Source: Variovorax paradoxus (GTDB lineage: Bacteria; Pseudomonadota; Gammaproteobacteria; Burkholderiales; Burkholderiaceae_C). Taken from it: a stretch of 64,000 bases of DNA. The stretch covers positions 106,911 to 170,910 of the forward strand of contig NZ_JAGGNV010000035.1 in the NCBI RefSeq assembly GCF_018614955.1, given 5' to 3'. Shown piece after piece: positions 52,108 through 62,158 of the stretch (positions are counted from its first letter, which is position 1; every line of letters begins with the position of its first letter). Made by a program: the position numbers and the translations under genes. Under the pieces are notes generated by a model, which saw only the letters and a list, made by a program, of their open reading frames with translations, had not been told where the DNA came from and made no database searches.

Positions 52108-52707
52108 TTACACGAAGCCCAGCGCGCCCAGGAGCGCGCCGGCGCCGAGCAGCCACAACAGATGGATGCGGGTGCGCCAGACGATAAATGCTGCGACGCC
52201 GGTGAGCAGCCAGAGGTGCCAGGCGGGCGCACCGCTGCCATGGTTACCGGAGGCGAGCACCCAGCCGGTCGCGATCAGCAGGCCCACCACCACCGGCGCC
52301 ATGCCCTGCTTGAAGGCGCGCACCTCGCGCCGCGTGCGGTTGCGATGACCCCAGCGCGTCGCGACATAGGTCAGCGTGGTGCTCGGCAGCATGATGCCGA
52401 CCATCGTGACCGCGAGCCCGAGCAGGCCGAGCCCCCAGGCCTGCGGGCCGGCGCCGATGCCGCCGCCGGCATTGAGGCCCACGTTCCATCCCATCAGCGC
52501 GACGAAGAGCACGTTGGGTCCCGGCGCGGCTTGCGCGATGGCGACCGAGGAGCTGAACTGCGCCTCGGTCAGCCAGCCATGCTGGGCGACCAGGTAGCGG
52601 TGCATGTCGGGCACGGTGGTGATGGCACCGCTGATCGAGAGCATCGAAAGCAGCAGGTACTGGCCGAAAAGGGCCAGCCAGTCGTGCCAGTGCATCACGA
52701 TGATCAT
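52108..52707 (-). CDS. Chromate transporter ChrA, second half-size subunit
   Basis: A 199-residue half-length CHR protein with about six membrane helices. The half-domain motif appears as FGQYLLLSMLSISGAITTVPDMHRYLVAQHGWLT and AIAQAAPGPNVLFVALMGW. Short CHR proteins are encoded as adjacent pairs that act together to export chromate. The partner gene lies 79 bases upstream, with repeat copy C filling the gap. The start is the ATG at 52707 directly beside that repeat; a GTG at 52698 and ATG at 52695 are alternatives. Confidence 0.85.
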   Translation of the reverse strand: MIIVMHWHDWLALFGQYLLLSMLSISGAITTVPDMHRYLVAQHGWLTEAQFSSSVAIAQAAPGPNVLFVALMGWNVGLNAGGGIGAGPQAWGLGLLGLAVTMVGIMLPSTTLTYVATRWGHRNRTRREVRAFKQGMAPVVVGLLIATGWVLASGNHGSGAPAWHLWLLTGVAAFIVWRTRIHLLWLLGAGALLGALGFV

Positions 52708-52786
52708 ATGGCCCCCACGCTCGGCACTGACGTGTCCTCGCTGCCCCCCGAGGGGGCTCTCGCATCTTGGGGCGGCCCGGCGATGC
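52708..52786 (+). repeat. Intercistronic GC-rich repeat, copy C (between chrA halves)
   Basis: The third copy reads ATGGCCCCCACGCTCGGCAC, then TGTCCTCGCTG, the core CCCCCCGAGGGGG, and CTTGGGGCGGCCCGGCG. It fills exactly the 79 bases between the start of one chrA half and the stop of the other. It is on the strand opposite to both genes. Confidence 0.8.
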
Positions 52787-53374
52787 TCATGACCCGATCT
52801 TTCTCCAGGTCCACACGCAGGCCACGCCGCCCACCGCCAGCAGCACCCACCCGAGCGGAATGCGCGCGAACGCGATGGCACCGAAGACCAGGGCCACGAA
52901 GCCCAGGCAGACGCCGAAGCCGAGCGGATGCCGGCGCAGCGCCGGGATCAGCTTGATGCCGGTGGCGGCGATCAGCCCGCCGGCCACCGCGCCCATGCCG
53001 CGCAAGGCGCCGGCCACCTGCGGGTTGCCGGCGTAGTGGGCGTAGAGCACGGCCAGCGCGAGGATCACGACCAGCGGTACAGCCAGCATGCCGGCTACCG
53101 CGGCAACGGCGCCGCGCAGGCCGAAGTAGCGGTCGCCGATCATCAGCGCCAGGTTGATGACGTTCGGCCCCGGCAGCACCTGGGCCACTGCCCAGTCCTC
53201 GAGGAATTCGTCCGCCGTGAGCCAGCGCTTCTTCTCGACCATCTCGCGCTGCACGATCGCGAGCACGCCGCCGAAGCCTTGCAAGGCGAGCCAGGTGAAC
53301 GAAACGAAGAGGTCGCCGATGGATCGGGGTTGCGGTCGGTCGGGTGCCGCCGCATCGGTTGGGGCCGGGTGCAT
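52787..53374 (-). CDS. Chromate transporter ChrA, first half-size subunit
   Basis: A 195-residue half-length CHR protein, the partner of the gene at 52108. It shows SFTWLALQGFGGVLAIVQREMVEKKRWLTADEFLEDWAVAQVLPGPNVINLALMIG (quoted in pieces of the CHR motif), with FGG and LPGPN typical of the N-terminal-type half. About six membrane helices follow. The pair would form the two-domain pump seen as one long ChrA elsewhere. Upstream is a 77-base divergent region shared with the YihY-family gene. Confidence 0.86.
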   Translation of the reverse strand: MHPAPTDAAAPDRPQPRSIGDLFVSFTWLALQGFGGVLAIVQREMVEKKRWLTADEFLEDWAVAQVLPGPNVINLALMIGDRYFGLRGAVAAVAGMLAVPLVVILALAVLYAHYAGNPQVAGALRGMGAVAGGLIAATGIKLIPALRRHPLGFGVCLGFVALVFGAIAFARIPLGWVLLAVGGVACVWTWRKIGS

Positions 53375-53451
53375 CGCGCCCGATTATGGGCGCAGAGCGG
53401 CCGGGCCGTTTGCCGACACGCCGGCGCTGCACATGCTGCGACACTGGCGCC

Positions 53452-54342
53452 ATGCAGCCGCGCGAACTCTTCGATCTCTGCAAGCAGGCCCTCATGTCCT
53501 GGAAGGCCGACTACGCGCCGAGCATGGGCGCCGCGCTGGCCTACTACACGGTGTTCTCGGTGGCGCCCCTGCTGCTGATCGTGATCTCGGTGGCCGGCCT
53601 GGTGTTCGGCCAGGAAGCGGCGCGCGGCGAGATCATGACGCAGCTCTCGGGCCTCATGGGCGAGCAGGGCGCGCGGGCCGTGCAGGGCATGCTGGAGGCC
53701 GTCAACAAGCCGAAGGAAGGCATCGTCGCCACCGTGATCGGCATCGCCTTGCTGCTGATCGGCGCGACCACGGTGTTCGGCGAGCTGCAGGATGCGCTCG
53801 ACCGCATCTGGCGCGCGCCCGCGCGCGACAACGGCAAGGGCCTGCTGAACCTGGTGCGTGTGCGCCTGCTGTCCTTCAGCATGATCATGGGCATCGGCTT
53901 CCTGTTGATGGTGTCGCTGGTGGCCAGCGCGGCGCTGGCGGCGCTCAGCAAGTGGTGGGCGCCGGTCTTCGGCGGCTGGGCGACGCTCGCGCAGGCGGTC
54001 AACTTCGTCTTCAGCTTCACGATGGTGACCGTCGGCTTCGCGATGATCTACAAGATCATGCCGCGCGTGCGCGTGCAATGGCGCGACGTGTGGGTGGGGG
54101 CCGCGGTCACGGCGCTGCTGTTCACCGTGGGCAAGCACCTGATCGGCCTGTACATCGGCAAGAGCAGCGTGGCCTCGGGCTACGGCGCCGCGGGCTCGCT
54201 GGTGGTGGTGCTGGTGTGGGTCTACTACTCGGCGCAGATCTTCCTGCTCGGCGCGGAGTTCACCTGGGTCTACGCGCACAAGTACGGATCGCTGTGCGGC
54301 GTCGCACGACCCGATGCGCCCTCGTCGCCGACGCGAGCTTAG
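53452..54342 (+). CDS. YihY/BrkB-family membrane protein
   Basis: A 296-residue inner-membrane protein of the YihY family (formerly called ribonuclease BN). Six membrane helices are visible, with the conserved APSMGAALAYYTVFSVAPLLLI first helix, ATTVFGELQDALDRIW, and the ending GSLVVVLVWVYYSAQIFLLGAEFTWVYA. Role is unclear; envelope homeostasis is suggested for relatives. The ATG at 53452 starts just before the conserved helix. Its stop overlaps the end of the DUF924 gene. Confidence 0.9.
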   Translation: MQPRELFDLCKQALMSWKADYAPSMGAALAYYTVFSVAPLLLIVISVAGLVFGQEAARGEIMTQLSGLMGEQGARAVQGMLEAVNKPKEGIVATVIGIALLLIGATTVFGELQDALDRIWRAPARDNGKGLLNLVRVRLLSFSMIMGIGFLLMVSLVASAALAALSKWWAPVFGGWATLAQAVNFVFSFTMVTVGFAMIYKIMPRVRVQWRDVWVGAAVTALLFTVGKHLIGLYIGKSSVASGYGAAGSLVVVLVWVYYSAQIFLLGAEFTWVYAHKYGSLCGVARPDAPSSPTRA

Positions 54343-54884
54343 CCCGCAAAGCCGCCCTCATCGAGGAACACCTGCTCCTCCGGCGTGGTCTCGCGGCCCA
54401 GTGCCTTGTTGCGATGAGGAAAACGGCCGAAGCGCGCGATGATGTCCCGGTGCAGCACCGCGAAGCGCTGCGTGTTGGCGTCGAGCTCGGCATTCAGTTC
54501 GACCGAGCGTTCCTGGTCCTGCAGCGATTCGGAATGCATGAAAGGCAGGTAGAAGAAGGGCCGCAGCGCGGCTTCGATCTGCCGATCCAGCCCGGTTGCG
54601 ATCGCCGCACGCGCGACGGCCCGTGCCTTGCCGTCGGTGGCGAACATGTGGCCGCTGTTGCGCCACGCATTGCGCGGGAACTGGTCGAGCAGCACCAGGA
54701 GTGCGAGCGCGCCTTCGGCATCGACAGCCCAGGCATCGAGCGCGCCGGTGGCGGCAGCATGGTGGGCGGCCTCGAAGCGCGACTTGAATTCGGCATCGAA
54801 GGCCTCGTCCTTGGCGAACCATCGTTGCGGTCCGGCTTCGGTCCAGAAGGTCGCGACGTCGTGGGCTGAGGGCAGGGATTTCAT
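54339..54884 (-). CDS. DUF924-family protein
   Basis: A 181-residue all-helical protein of the DUF924 family, related in fold to tetratricopeptide proteins. Typical motifs are VATFWTEAGPQRWFAKDEAFDAEFKSRF, LLDQFPRNAWRNS, RPFFYLPFMHSES and RFGRFPHRNKALGRETTPEEQVFL. No enzyme activity is assigned. It stands alone on the minus strand between two plus-strand genes. Confidence 0.92.
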   Translation of the reverse strand: MKSLPSAHDVATFWTEAGPQRWFAKDEAFDAEFKSRFEAAHHAAATGALDAWAVDAEGALALLVLLDQFPRNAWRNSGHMFATDGKARAVARAAIATGLDRQIEAALRPFFYLPFMHSESLQDQERSVELNAELDANTQRFAVLHRDIIARFGRFPHRNKALGRETTPEEQVFLDEGGFAG

Positions 54885-54989
54885 GGATCCGATGATGCCA
54901 TCGGGTGCCCCGAAGTCGGGCTCGTGGCCGACACGCTGCGCGCCGGGCGCTGTCTATGCTGGGTGCTCTTGAAACTGACGGAGATCGCA

Positions 54990-55439
54990 ATGAACAGATA
55001 TGGCACCCTCTTGCGCATGACCCTTGTGGCTGGCGCCGCGACCGCGGTACTCGCGGGATGCGGAATGATGTCGAGGTCCAACTCGGCGAGCTTCAGCGGC
55101 AGCATGAACGCGGCCAGCCAGGTGCCGCCAAACATGACGCGCGGCAGCGGCCTGGCCGAAGCCTGGCTGAACAAGGACACCAACGTGCTCAAGTACAAGA
55201 TCGTCTATACCGGCTTGAGCGGTCCCGCCACCGCGGCGCACTTCCACGGTCCGGCCTCCGCTGGCACCAATGCCGGCATCGTGCTGCCCTTCGCGAATCC
55301 CGCCAGCCCGATCGAGGGACAGGCGACGCTGACGCCGGCCCAGGCGGCCGACCTCATGGCCGGCAAGTGGTACGCCAACGTTCACACCGCGGCCAATCCG
55401 GGCGGCGAAATCCGCGGGCAGATGCTGCCGAAGATGTAG
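54990..55439 (+). CDS. CHRD-domain lipoprotein
   Basis: A 149-residue lipoprotein with the lipobox VLAGC (C24) and one CHRD domain, recognisable by NAASQVPP, LKYKIVYTGLSGPATAAHFHGPA and YANVHTAANPGGEIRGQM. CHRD domains occur in animal chordin and many bacterial exported proteins; the bound ligand is unknown. GGAG precedes the ATG at 54990. It is probably a single-gene unit. Confidence 0.92.
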   Translation: MNRYGTLLRMTLVAGAATAVLAGCGMMSRSNSASFSGSMNAASQVPPNMTRGSGLAEAWLNKDTNVLKYKIVYTGLSGPATAAHFHGPASAGTNAGIVLPFANPASPIEGQATLTPAQAADLMAGKWYANVHTAANPGGEIRGQMLPKM

Positions 55440-55483
55440 CCCTGCGAGCCGCGGCGGCGCCGCGCATGGTGTCCAATCGATCC

Positions 55484-56692
55484 ATGCCCGTCGCCAAGAA
55501 AACGAACTCGCGCGTCTCGCGCCCCTCCATCCCCCGCGTCGACATCACGACCGCCAAGAAAGCCCTGGTGCTCCAGGGCGGCGGCGCGCTGGGCGCCTAC
55601 CAGGCCGGCGTGTATGCCGGCGTGTTCGAGAAGCACAAGGCGCTCGACTGGGTGGCCGGCGTGTCGATCGGCGCGGTCAATGCGGCGCTGATCGCGGGCA
55701 ACGCGCCCGAGCTGCGCGTCCCCCGCCTGCGCGAGTTCTGGGACCTCGTTTCCTCGGGTCCGGCCCAGCGCCTGCCGCCGGGCTGGGGCGACCGCGCGCT
55801 GTTCAACCAGTGGAGCGCGACCTCGGCCGCAGTGTTCGGCGTGCCGGGCTTCTTCACGCCGCGCCGCAGCCCGGCGCTGCTGCTCGGCGGCGCGGCGCCG
55901 GTGCTGAGCTACTACGACACCGCGCCCTTGAAGTCCACGCTCGAGCGGCTGGTGGACTTCGACCGCCTCAACGACGGCGAGATCCGCTTCAGCGTCGGCG
56001 CGGTCAACGTGCGCAGCGGTAACTCGGTCTACTTCGACAACAGGAAGCAGCGCATCGGCCCCGAGCACATCATGGCCAGCGGCGCCTTGCCGCCCGGCTT
56101 CGCGCCGGTGCACATCGACGGCGAGGACTACTGGGACGGCGGCATCGTCTCCAACACGCCGCTGCAGTACGTGCTCGACACGCATCCGCGCAGCGAGCCG
56201 CTGATGGTGCTGCAGGTCGACCTGTTCAGCGCCCGCGGCACGATGCCGCGCACGCTGGCCGAGACCCTGGAGCGGCAGAAGGACATCACCTACTCGAGCC
56301 GCACGCGCATGAACACCGACGCCATGGCCTCGAACATGAACCTGCAGCAGGCGGTGGCCGACCTGATTGCCAGGCTGCCGGCCTCGCTGCGCAAGGACGC
56401 CAGCGTGGCCGCCGTGTGCGCCCAGCTGACGCACCAGCCGATCGAGATCGTGCACCTGATCTACCGCGACAAGCCCTACGAGCTCGACTCCAAGGACTAC
56501 GAGTTCTCGCGCGCCTCGGTCGACGAGCACTGGGAGTCCGGCATGCGCGACATCTGCAACACGCTGGAGCATCCGGAACTGCTGCAGAGCGCTTCGCTGG
56601 TCAACGGCGTGACCACCTTCGACCTGACGCAGCCCAGCGCGCCGCGCGTTCGCCATCCGATGCGGGTGCCGGCCATTCCGGCCGGCCGCTGA
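55484..56692 (+). CDS. Patatin-like phospholipase (DUF3734 type)
   Basis: A 402-residue patatin-type lipid acyl hydrolase. The oxyanion loop GGGALGAYQAG is at residues 32-42, the nucleophile Ser61 is in GVSIG, and the Asp of the dyad is in DYWDGGIVSN. A C-terminal DUF3734 region follows (PLMVLQVDLFSARGTMP to ASVDEHWESG). No signal peptide is seen, so it is probably cytoplasmic. An ATG at 55466 is an alternative start. It lies 95 bases before 3-hydroxybutyrate dehydrogenase, a pairing that suggests a role with hydroxyalkanoate or lipid turnover. Confidence 0.9.
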   Translation: MPVAKKTNSRVSRPSIPRVDITTAKKALVLQGGGALGAYQAGVYAGVFEKHKALDWVAGVSIGAVNAALIAGNAPELRVPRLREFWDLVSSGPAQRLPPGWGDRALFNQWSATSAAVFGVPGFFTPRRSPALLLGGAAPVLSYYDTAPLKSTLERLVDFDRLNDGEIRFSVGAVNVRSGNSVYFDNRKQRIGPEHIMASGALPPGFAPVHIDGEDYWDGGIVSNTPLQYVLDTHPRSEPLMVLQVDLFSARGTMPRTLAETLERQKDITYSSRTRMNTDAMASNMNLQQAVADLIARLPASLRKDASVAAVCAQLTHQPIEIVHLIYRDKPYELDSKDYEFSRASVDEHWESGMRDICNTLEHPELLQSASLVNGVTTFDLTQPSAPRVRHPMRVPAIPAGR

Positions 56693-56787
56693 GGTCAGCT
56701 TCGCCCAAGACTCCGGGCGCAAGCTGCGTCACAGGCACGCAGCTTGCACGCGCCATCTCTCTTCACCTTTCATCCCAAGGAGATCCC

Positions 56788-57570
56788 ATGCAACTCAAGG
56801 ACAAGGTCGCTTTCATCACCGGCTCGGCCAGCGGCATCGGCAAGGAGATCGCCATCCTGTTCGCGCAGGAAGGCGCGAAGATCGTGATCGCCGACCTCAA
56901 CAAGCAGGCGGCCGACGCCACCGCCGCCGAGCTCAAGGAGAGCGGCGCGCAGGCGATCGGCGTCGGCGTCGACGTCACCAGCGAAGAGCAGGTCGATGCG
57001 GCCGTCGAGGAAGCCGCCCAGGCCTTCGGCGGCATCGACATCCTGATCAGCAATGCCGGCATCCAGATCGTGCATCCGGTGGAGGAGTTCAGCTTCGCCG
57101 ACTGGAAGAAGATGCTGGCCATCCATCTCGACGGCGCCTTCCTCACCACCAAGGCCTGCCTGAAGCACATGTACGCGCAGGGCCGCGGCGGCAGCGTGAT
57201 CTACATGGGCTCGGTGCATTCCAAGGAGGCCTCGCTGCTCAAGGCGCCCTACGTCACGGCCAAGCACGGCCTGATCGGCCTGGCCAAGACGGTGGCGAAG
57301 GAGGGCGCCAGGCACGGCGTGCGCGCCAACGTGATCTGCCCGGGCTTCGTGCGCACGCCGCTGGTCGAGAAGCAGATTCCCGAGCAGGCGAAGACGCTGG
57401 GCATCACCGAGGAACAGGTGATCAAGAACGTGATGCTCAAGGAGACGGTGGACGGCGAATTCACAACCACCGACGACGTGGCACGCGTGGCGCTGATGTT
57501 CGCCGCTTTCCCGACCAATGCGCTCACAGGGCAGTCGCTGGTCGTGAGCCACGGCTGGTTCATGCAGTGA
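56788..57570 (+). CDS. bdhA: 3-hydroxybutyrate dehydrogenase
   Basis: A 260-residue short-chain dehydrogenase. The NAD-binding TGSASGIG is at residues 11-18, NAG in LISNAGIQIVHPVE, the catalytic Ser in YMGSVHSKEAS and Y155-x3-K159 in YVTAKHG. HPVEEF and EKQIPEQAKTLGI match D-3-hydroxybutyrate dehydrogenase, which turns 3-hydroxybutyrate into acetoacetate during polyhydroxybutyrate use. AAGGAG precedes the ATG. It overlaps the end of the opposite MarR-GNAT gene by 11 bases. Confidence 0.93.
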   Translation: MQLKDKVAFITGSASGIGKEIAILFAQEGAKIVIADLNKQAADATAAELKESGAQAIGVGVDVTSEEQVDAAVEEAAQAFGGIDILISNAGIQIVHPVEEFSFADWKKMLAIHLDGAFLTTKACLKHMYAQGRGGSVIYMGSVHSKEASLLKAPYVTAKHGLIGLAKTVAKEGARHGVRANVICPGFVRTPLVEKQIPEQAKTLGITEEQVIKNVMLKETVDGEFTTTDDVARVALMFAAFPTNALTGQSLVVSHGWFMQ

Positions 57571-58513
57571 GCTTGAGCTCCCAGGTCTCGCCGACCAGTT
57601 GCTGGCCGAAGCCCTCGTAAGGCTCGGACTTGACGAGCTTGAAGCCGCGGGCGGCATAGATGCCGCGCGCGGCGACGAGGCAGCTGTTGGTCCACAGCAC
57701 CATCTTTTTGTAGCCCTTGTTGCGCGCGAAGGCGATGCATTCGTCGGTGAGCCGGGCGCCGAGACCCAGGCCGCGCGCCTGCGGCGTGAGGATCAGCAAG
57801 CGCAGTTGCGCCACAGTGGCCGACTTGCGCGTCAGGAACACGGCGCCGCCGCGCTCGCCGTCGAGCTCGGCGATCCAGCAGCGCTCCCATTCGGGCTGGA
57901 ACTTGCGCAGGAACTGGCCCGCGATCTCGGCCACCAGCGCTTCGAATTCGCTGTTCCAGCCGTACTCGCGCGCATAGATCTCGCCATGCTGCTGCACCAC
58001 CCAGCCGATGTCGCCGGGGCCAGGGTCGCGCAGCACGGCGGTGCGCGGCTTGGCTGGCGCATTCGCCGCGGGTTCGATCAGCGCCTGCACCGTGTGCATC
58101 GCATCGATCAGCCGGCGCTGCTGCGGTGCGGACAGCGCCGAGAGCAGGGCGCCTGCCTCGTCGCGCGACTTCTGCTGCAGCGGCGCGAAGGCCGCATGGC
58201 CGGACTCCGTAAGGCGCAGCAGGCTCTGGCGGGCATCCTTCGGATGCGTCTCGCGCGTGAGCCAGCCTGCGCTTTCGAAGCGGCGCAGGATGCGGCTCAG
58301 GTAGCCGCCGTCCAGGCCGAGGTCCTTGCCGATCTCGCTCGCTACCGCGCCCTCGCGATGCGCCAGCTCGTAGAGCACGCGCACGTCGGTCAGCGACATG
58401 TCGCTGCCGAGGTAGGGATCGAGGGCGCCGATGCGGCGCGTGTAGAAGCGGTTGAACTGACGCACCGCCTTGACGGCGGCCGCGTCGGAGGAGGGAGAGG
58501 GTTCGACAGACAT
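57560..58513 (-). CDS. Bifunctional MarR-type regulator/GNAT N-acetyltransferase
   Basis: A 317-residue fusion. The N-terminal half is a MarR winged helix (FNRFYTRRIGALDPYLGSDMSLTDVRVLYELAHREGAVASEIGKDLGLDGGYLSRILRRFESAGWL); the C-terminal half is a GNAT domain with the acetyl-CoA loop ARGLGLGARLTDECI and YAARGFKLVKSEPYEGFG. The target of acetylation is unknown. A 34-base inverted repeat covers its promoter, so autoregulation is very likely. With start at 58513 the message would be almost leaderless; an ATG three codons earlier (58522) lies inside the operator. Confidence 0.9.
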   Translation of the reverse strand: MSVEPSPSSDAAAVKAVRQFNRFYTRRIGALDPYLGSDMSLTDVRVLYELAHREGAVASEIGKDLGLDGGYLSRILRRFESAGWLTRETHPKDARQSLLRLTESGHAAFAPLQQKSRDEAGALLSALSAPQQRRLIDAMHTVQALIEPAANAPAKPRTAVLRDPGPGDIGWVVQQHGEIYAREYGWNSEFEALVAEIAGQFLRKFQPEWERCWIAELDGERGGAVFLTRKSATVAQLRLLILTPQARGLGLGARLTDECIAFARNKGYKKMVLWTNSCLVAARGIYAARGFKLVKSEPYEGFGQQLVGETWELKLTA

Positions 58514-58515
58514 GG

Positions 58516-58549
58516 TTGCCATTGTCAATCGAATGATTGACAATGGCAA
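58516..58549. promoter_or_regulatory. Palindromic MarR-type operator covering a symmetric promoter
   Basis: Arms TTGCCATTGTCAATC (58516-58530) and its exact complement (58535-58549) flank a 4-base centre GAAT. On the minus strand TTGCCA, a 17-base spacer and GACAAT form a -35/-10 pair. Transcription would start at about 58514-58513, the ATG of the MarR-GNAT gene. By symmetry the same pair exists on the plus strand towards ygiQ. A bound MarR dimer would block both. Confidence 0.7.
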
Positions 58550-58591
58550 GTATCGGTGGGCCCTGGCTGCACGCTCGCCATGGCCTTTAGG

Positions 58592-58620
58592 GCGACAGAC
58601 CCACCCTGAACCCGTAAAAT
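58592..58620 (+). promoter_or_regulatory. Candidate ygiQ promoter
   Basis: GCGACA (58592-58597), a 17-base spacer and TAAAAT (58615-58620) form a plausible sigma-70 promoter 56 bases before the ygiQ start. A GCCCG-AAA-CGGGC hairpin follows in the leader. Confidence 0.45.
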
Positions 58621-58675
58621 CGCGGGTTGCCCGAAACGGGCCACCGCGGCATGTCCTGCCGCCACGCCTCCCCCG

Positions 58676-61018
<2,343 letters not shown>

Positions 61019-61035
61019 GTGCGCCACGGGTCTTT

Positions 61036-61089
61036 ATGATTCGCGCGATGCAGATCCGTCGTTCTCCCCCTCCGCCGACCCTCGCCTGA
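61036..61089 (+). CDS. Proline-rich leader peptide (small upstream ORF)
   Basis: A 17-codon frame, MIRAMQIRRSPPPPTLA, or 13 codons from the inner ATG at 61048. It sits 129 bases before the EamA-type transporter. Four successive prolines after RRS are the sort of stretch that stalls ribosomes unless EF-P acts. A TATGAT -10-like hexamer at 61035-61040 would place the transcript start near 61047-61048, at the inner ATG. A second small frame (GTG 61091 to TGA 61117) follows at once. Coding is inferred from layout only. Confidence 0.4.
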   Translation: MIRAMQIRRSPPPPTLA

Positions 61090-61180
61090 GGTGTTGCGCC
61101 GCGAGCGCTGCGCCTGAAGGCCCGCATGGGTGGCCGTCTTCGCTCCTTCGTTGCGAGCGCGGGCGGCCGGCGTAAGGACG

Positions 61181-61201
61181 CCTGCCGCCAAGCGCGGCAG
61201 G
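61181..61201 (+). promoter_or_regulatory. Leader hairpin before the EamA-type transporter
   Basis: CCTGCCGC pairs perfectly with GCGGCAGG around a CAAGC loop. It ends four bases before TTGGAGAA, the ribosome site of the transporter gene. With the upstream proline-rich frame it looks like part of a translation-linked control leader. Confidence 0.45.
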
Positions 61202-61217
61202 CCTTGGAGAACTTTTC

Positions 61218-62130
61218 ATGAACGAAAGAATGTTCGCCGCCCTGGCGTGGGGCGGCGTGTTGCTTGCCGGCGCCTTGTGGGGCGGCGGCGCGCTGGTGGC
61301 GCAATTCCTGATCGAGGGCGGCATCGCGCCGCAAAGCCTGTCTCTCGGGCGCTTTGCGCTCGGCCTGCCGCTCCTGTGGTGGTGGCACTGGCGCGCACGC
61401 GAGATGCCGCGCGTGCAATGGCGCGAACTGGCGTACCGCGAACGCTGGCAGGTCGTCGCCACCGGCGCGGCGATGGCGCTCAACGTGAGCTGCTGGTTCG
61501 CCGGCATCGCCCACCTGGGCGCGGCGCTGCCGACCGTGATCTCGATCTGCGGCGCACCCGTGATCGTCGCGGCCGTCTCCGTGCTGCGCGGCTACGAGCG
61601 CTTCGGCGGCCGCCTGCTGGCGGGGCTGGGGGCTGGCGTCGGCGGGCGTCGCGCTGGTCGTCTGGCCGGCGGCCGGTCCCGGCGCGCTGCCCGCAGGCTA
61701 CCTGGCGGGCCTGGCCTGGTCCTTCGCTTCGGCCTGCTGCTATGCGCTCGTCGTCCTCGGCAATGCACGCATGCCGGTTCGCGTACCGGCCGTCACCGCA
61801 TCGGCCTGGGGCATGAGCGTGGCGGCGCTGTGCATGCTCGTTGCCGCGATCTCGGCCGGCATGACGTGGCCGGCCGGCGCGATGCAGTGGCTCGGCGTAG
61901 GCTACACCGGCGTGGTGACGACCTCCGTCGCCTACCTCGCCTTTGCCTGGGGCGCACGGCGCCTGTCGCCGACGGTCGCCGTGGTCGGCACGCTGATCGA
62001 GCCGCTGGTGGCCGCCTTGCTCGCGGCCTGGCTGTTCGAGCAGGCGCTCGCACCGCGCCAGTGGCTGGGCGCGCTTCTGCTCGGCGCGGCCATGTGGCTC
62101 CTCACGCGGCGCGAGCGCAGCGGAGGCTGA
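61218..62130 (+). pseudogene. EamA/DMT-family transporter, frameshifted
   Basis: A ten-helix drug/metabolite transporter is split by one frameshift. The first frame (MNERMFAALAWGGVLLAGAL to GGRLLAGLG) runs from 61218 to about 61631; the second (LASAGVALVVWP to WLLTRRERSGG) runs from about 61633 to the TGA at 62130. The break is at a run of five G (61628-61632); removing one G restores a single frame of about 300 residues. Both EamA halves are otherwise well preserved. It could be a recent null mutation, a sequencing error, a phase-variable tract or a frameshifting site. Substrate unknown. Confidence 0.85.
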
Positions 62131-62158
62131 AAGCCAAGCCGTTGTATGGTGTGGTCCC

